Shown here: positions 63,602 to 64,000 of the stretch, piece after piece | Layout of the letters: each line of letters begins with the position of its first letter | How positions within the stretch are numbered: position 1 is the first letter of the stretch | Source of the DNA: Hyphomicrobiales bacterium | GTDB taxonomy: Bacteria; Pseudomonadota; Alphaproteobacteria; Rhizobiales; Beijerinckiaceae | Length of the DNA stretch: 64,000 nt | Reading direction: 5' to 3' | Assembly: GCA_900470095.1 (NCBI GenBank) | Contig: UBZM01000025.1 | Coordinates: 124,001 to 188,000 of the forward strand | The notes under the pieces: generated by a model | The model's database searches: none | What the model was told of the DNA's origin: nothing | The model's input: only the letters and a program-made list of their open reading frames with translations | Position numbers and translations under genes: made by a program

Positions 63602-63603
63602 CC

Positions 63604-64000
63604 TCAGCTCGCATGGCCATAGGCATCGGCCGCGTCATCCGCGCCAGCGTCCTCCGCCCCGGCACCATCTGCCCACCGTTCATCATGAGCGGCGATCCAG
63701 GCGGGAAGTCCAGGCATAGCTCCGCCGGACGCCGCGAGTTGGCGCAATGTCGCCCGCAGGGCGTGGCGGGCAAAGCGATCCTGCGGCGCGCCAACGGCTG
63801 ACGGAGCGGCTCCTGCGGCCACGGCCGCGAGCACGCTCTGCTTCAACCGGACCAGCTCGGCATCGCCATAGCGCATCAGCAGGTCCTGGAATTGCTTCTG
63901 GGCGGTCGCATCGAACGGCGTCGGCCGGCCCATCGCATCCTTGACCGGGTGTGCCGGCACGAGATGAGCGCAGGGCACGAGTCCCGCCGGGACGAGCTCC
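63604..64000 (-). CDS. Unrecognised protein, 3' end only (5' end beyond right edge)
   Basis: The minus-strand frame is open from the right edge to a stop at 63606-63604, giving about 131 residues. A GTG at 63978 could start a 124-residue protein, but the upstream codons (ELVPAGL) read smoothly into it, so the gene probably begins outside the window. The sequence (PTPFDATAQKQFQDLLMRYGDAELVRLKQSVLAAVAAG, then an Ala/Asp-rich tail) is not a family I recognise. Convergent with the phosphodiesterase gene. Confidence 0.5.
   Translation of the reverse strand, partial: ELVPAGLVPCAHLVPAHPVKDAMGRPTPFDATAQKQFQDLLMRYGDAELVRLKQSVLAAVAAGAAPSAVGAPQDRFARHALRATLRQLAASGGAMPGLPAWIAAHDERWADGAGAEDAGADDAADAYGHAS

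Overview
The window is high-GC DNA with tightly packed, mostly overlapping operons (ATGA, GTGA and TGATG junctions are common). It is dominated by ABC importers, FAD or FMN oxidoreductases and amidohydrolases. The protein families, such as the ECF sigma/NrsF pair, the rhizobial-type CTTGAC -35 element and the PehA-type phosphonate monoester hydrolase, point to a soil or plant-associated alphaproteobacterium of the Hyphomicrobiales. A Bosea-like organism is my guess and cannot be proved from sequence alone. I saw no rRNA, tRNA, CRISPR array, transposase, integrase or phage gene. It reads as a catabolic and scavenging stretch of chromosome or megaplasmid.

Layout. (1) 1-6233: two tandem paralogous FAD oxidoreductases on the minus strand (the first runs off the left edge), facing an oligopeptide-type importer (binding protein plus two permeases) that has no ATPase gene. 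Two small coupled ORFs follow (6490-7009). (2) 7190-14377, minus strand: one operon of an IclR regulator, a fused hydantoinase A/B (oxoprolinase-like), an OPT-family transporter and an AroM-family protein, with a 17-bp palindrome just upstream of the regulator. (3) 14920-18936: a SAM methyltransferase divergent from an iron/siderophore-type importer. (4) 19169-28420: an AbgB-like M20 hydrolase, a PuuB-like FAD oxidoreductase, a VOC protein and a complete oligopeptide-type importer with a fused double ATPase. (5) 28568-34322: an amino-sugar operon of a PP2C-like protein, sugar binding protein, two permeases, NanE epimerase and a BadF-type sugar kinase, with a promoter carrying a TGGTA/TACCA palindrome. 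(6) 34389-40188, minus strand: esterase, ThDP enzyme, OpgC, TTC38-like TPR protein and a membrane protein. (7) 40355-41659: an ECF sigma factor and its NrsF-type membrane anti-sigma factor, with a matching promoter between them. (8) 41688-51456, minus strand: a nine-gene operon of flavin reductase, three luciferase-like monooxygenases, an M20 deacetylase, a GNAT acetyltransferase, a fused permease-ATPase and two amino-acid binding proteins. (9) 52249-63395: phosphonate monoester hydrolase (PehA type), two near-duplicate binding proteins, two ATPases, two permeases, a TIM-barrel isomerase-like protein and a second alkaline-phosphatase-superfamily phosphodiesterase. (10) The right edge holds decayed coding sequence and the 3' end of an unrecognised minus-strand gene.

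The most interesting units are three. The 52-63 kb operon starts behind three 11-bp-spaced PhoB-like half-sites and looks like a dedicated phosphodiester or phosphonate-ester scavenging system. The 41-51 kb operon has the parts list of the Bacillus ytmI/yxe pathways for S-substituted cysteines, here with a fused permease-ATPase. The IclR-HyuAB-OPT-AroM operon links a transporter and an uncharacterised AroM protein to an oxoprolinase-like enzyme whose substrate is unknown. Functional assignments are by family recognition from the translated sequences. Substrates of the importers are inferred from gene context only.
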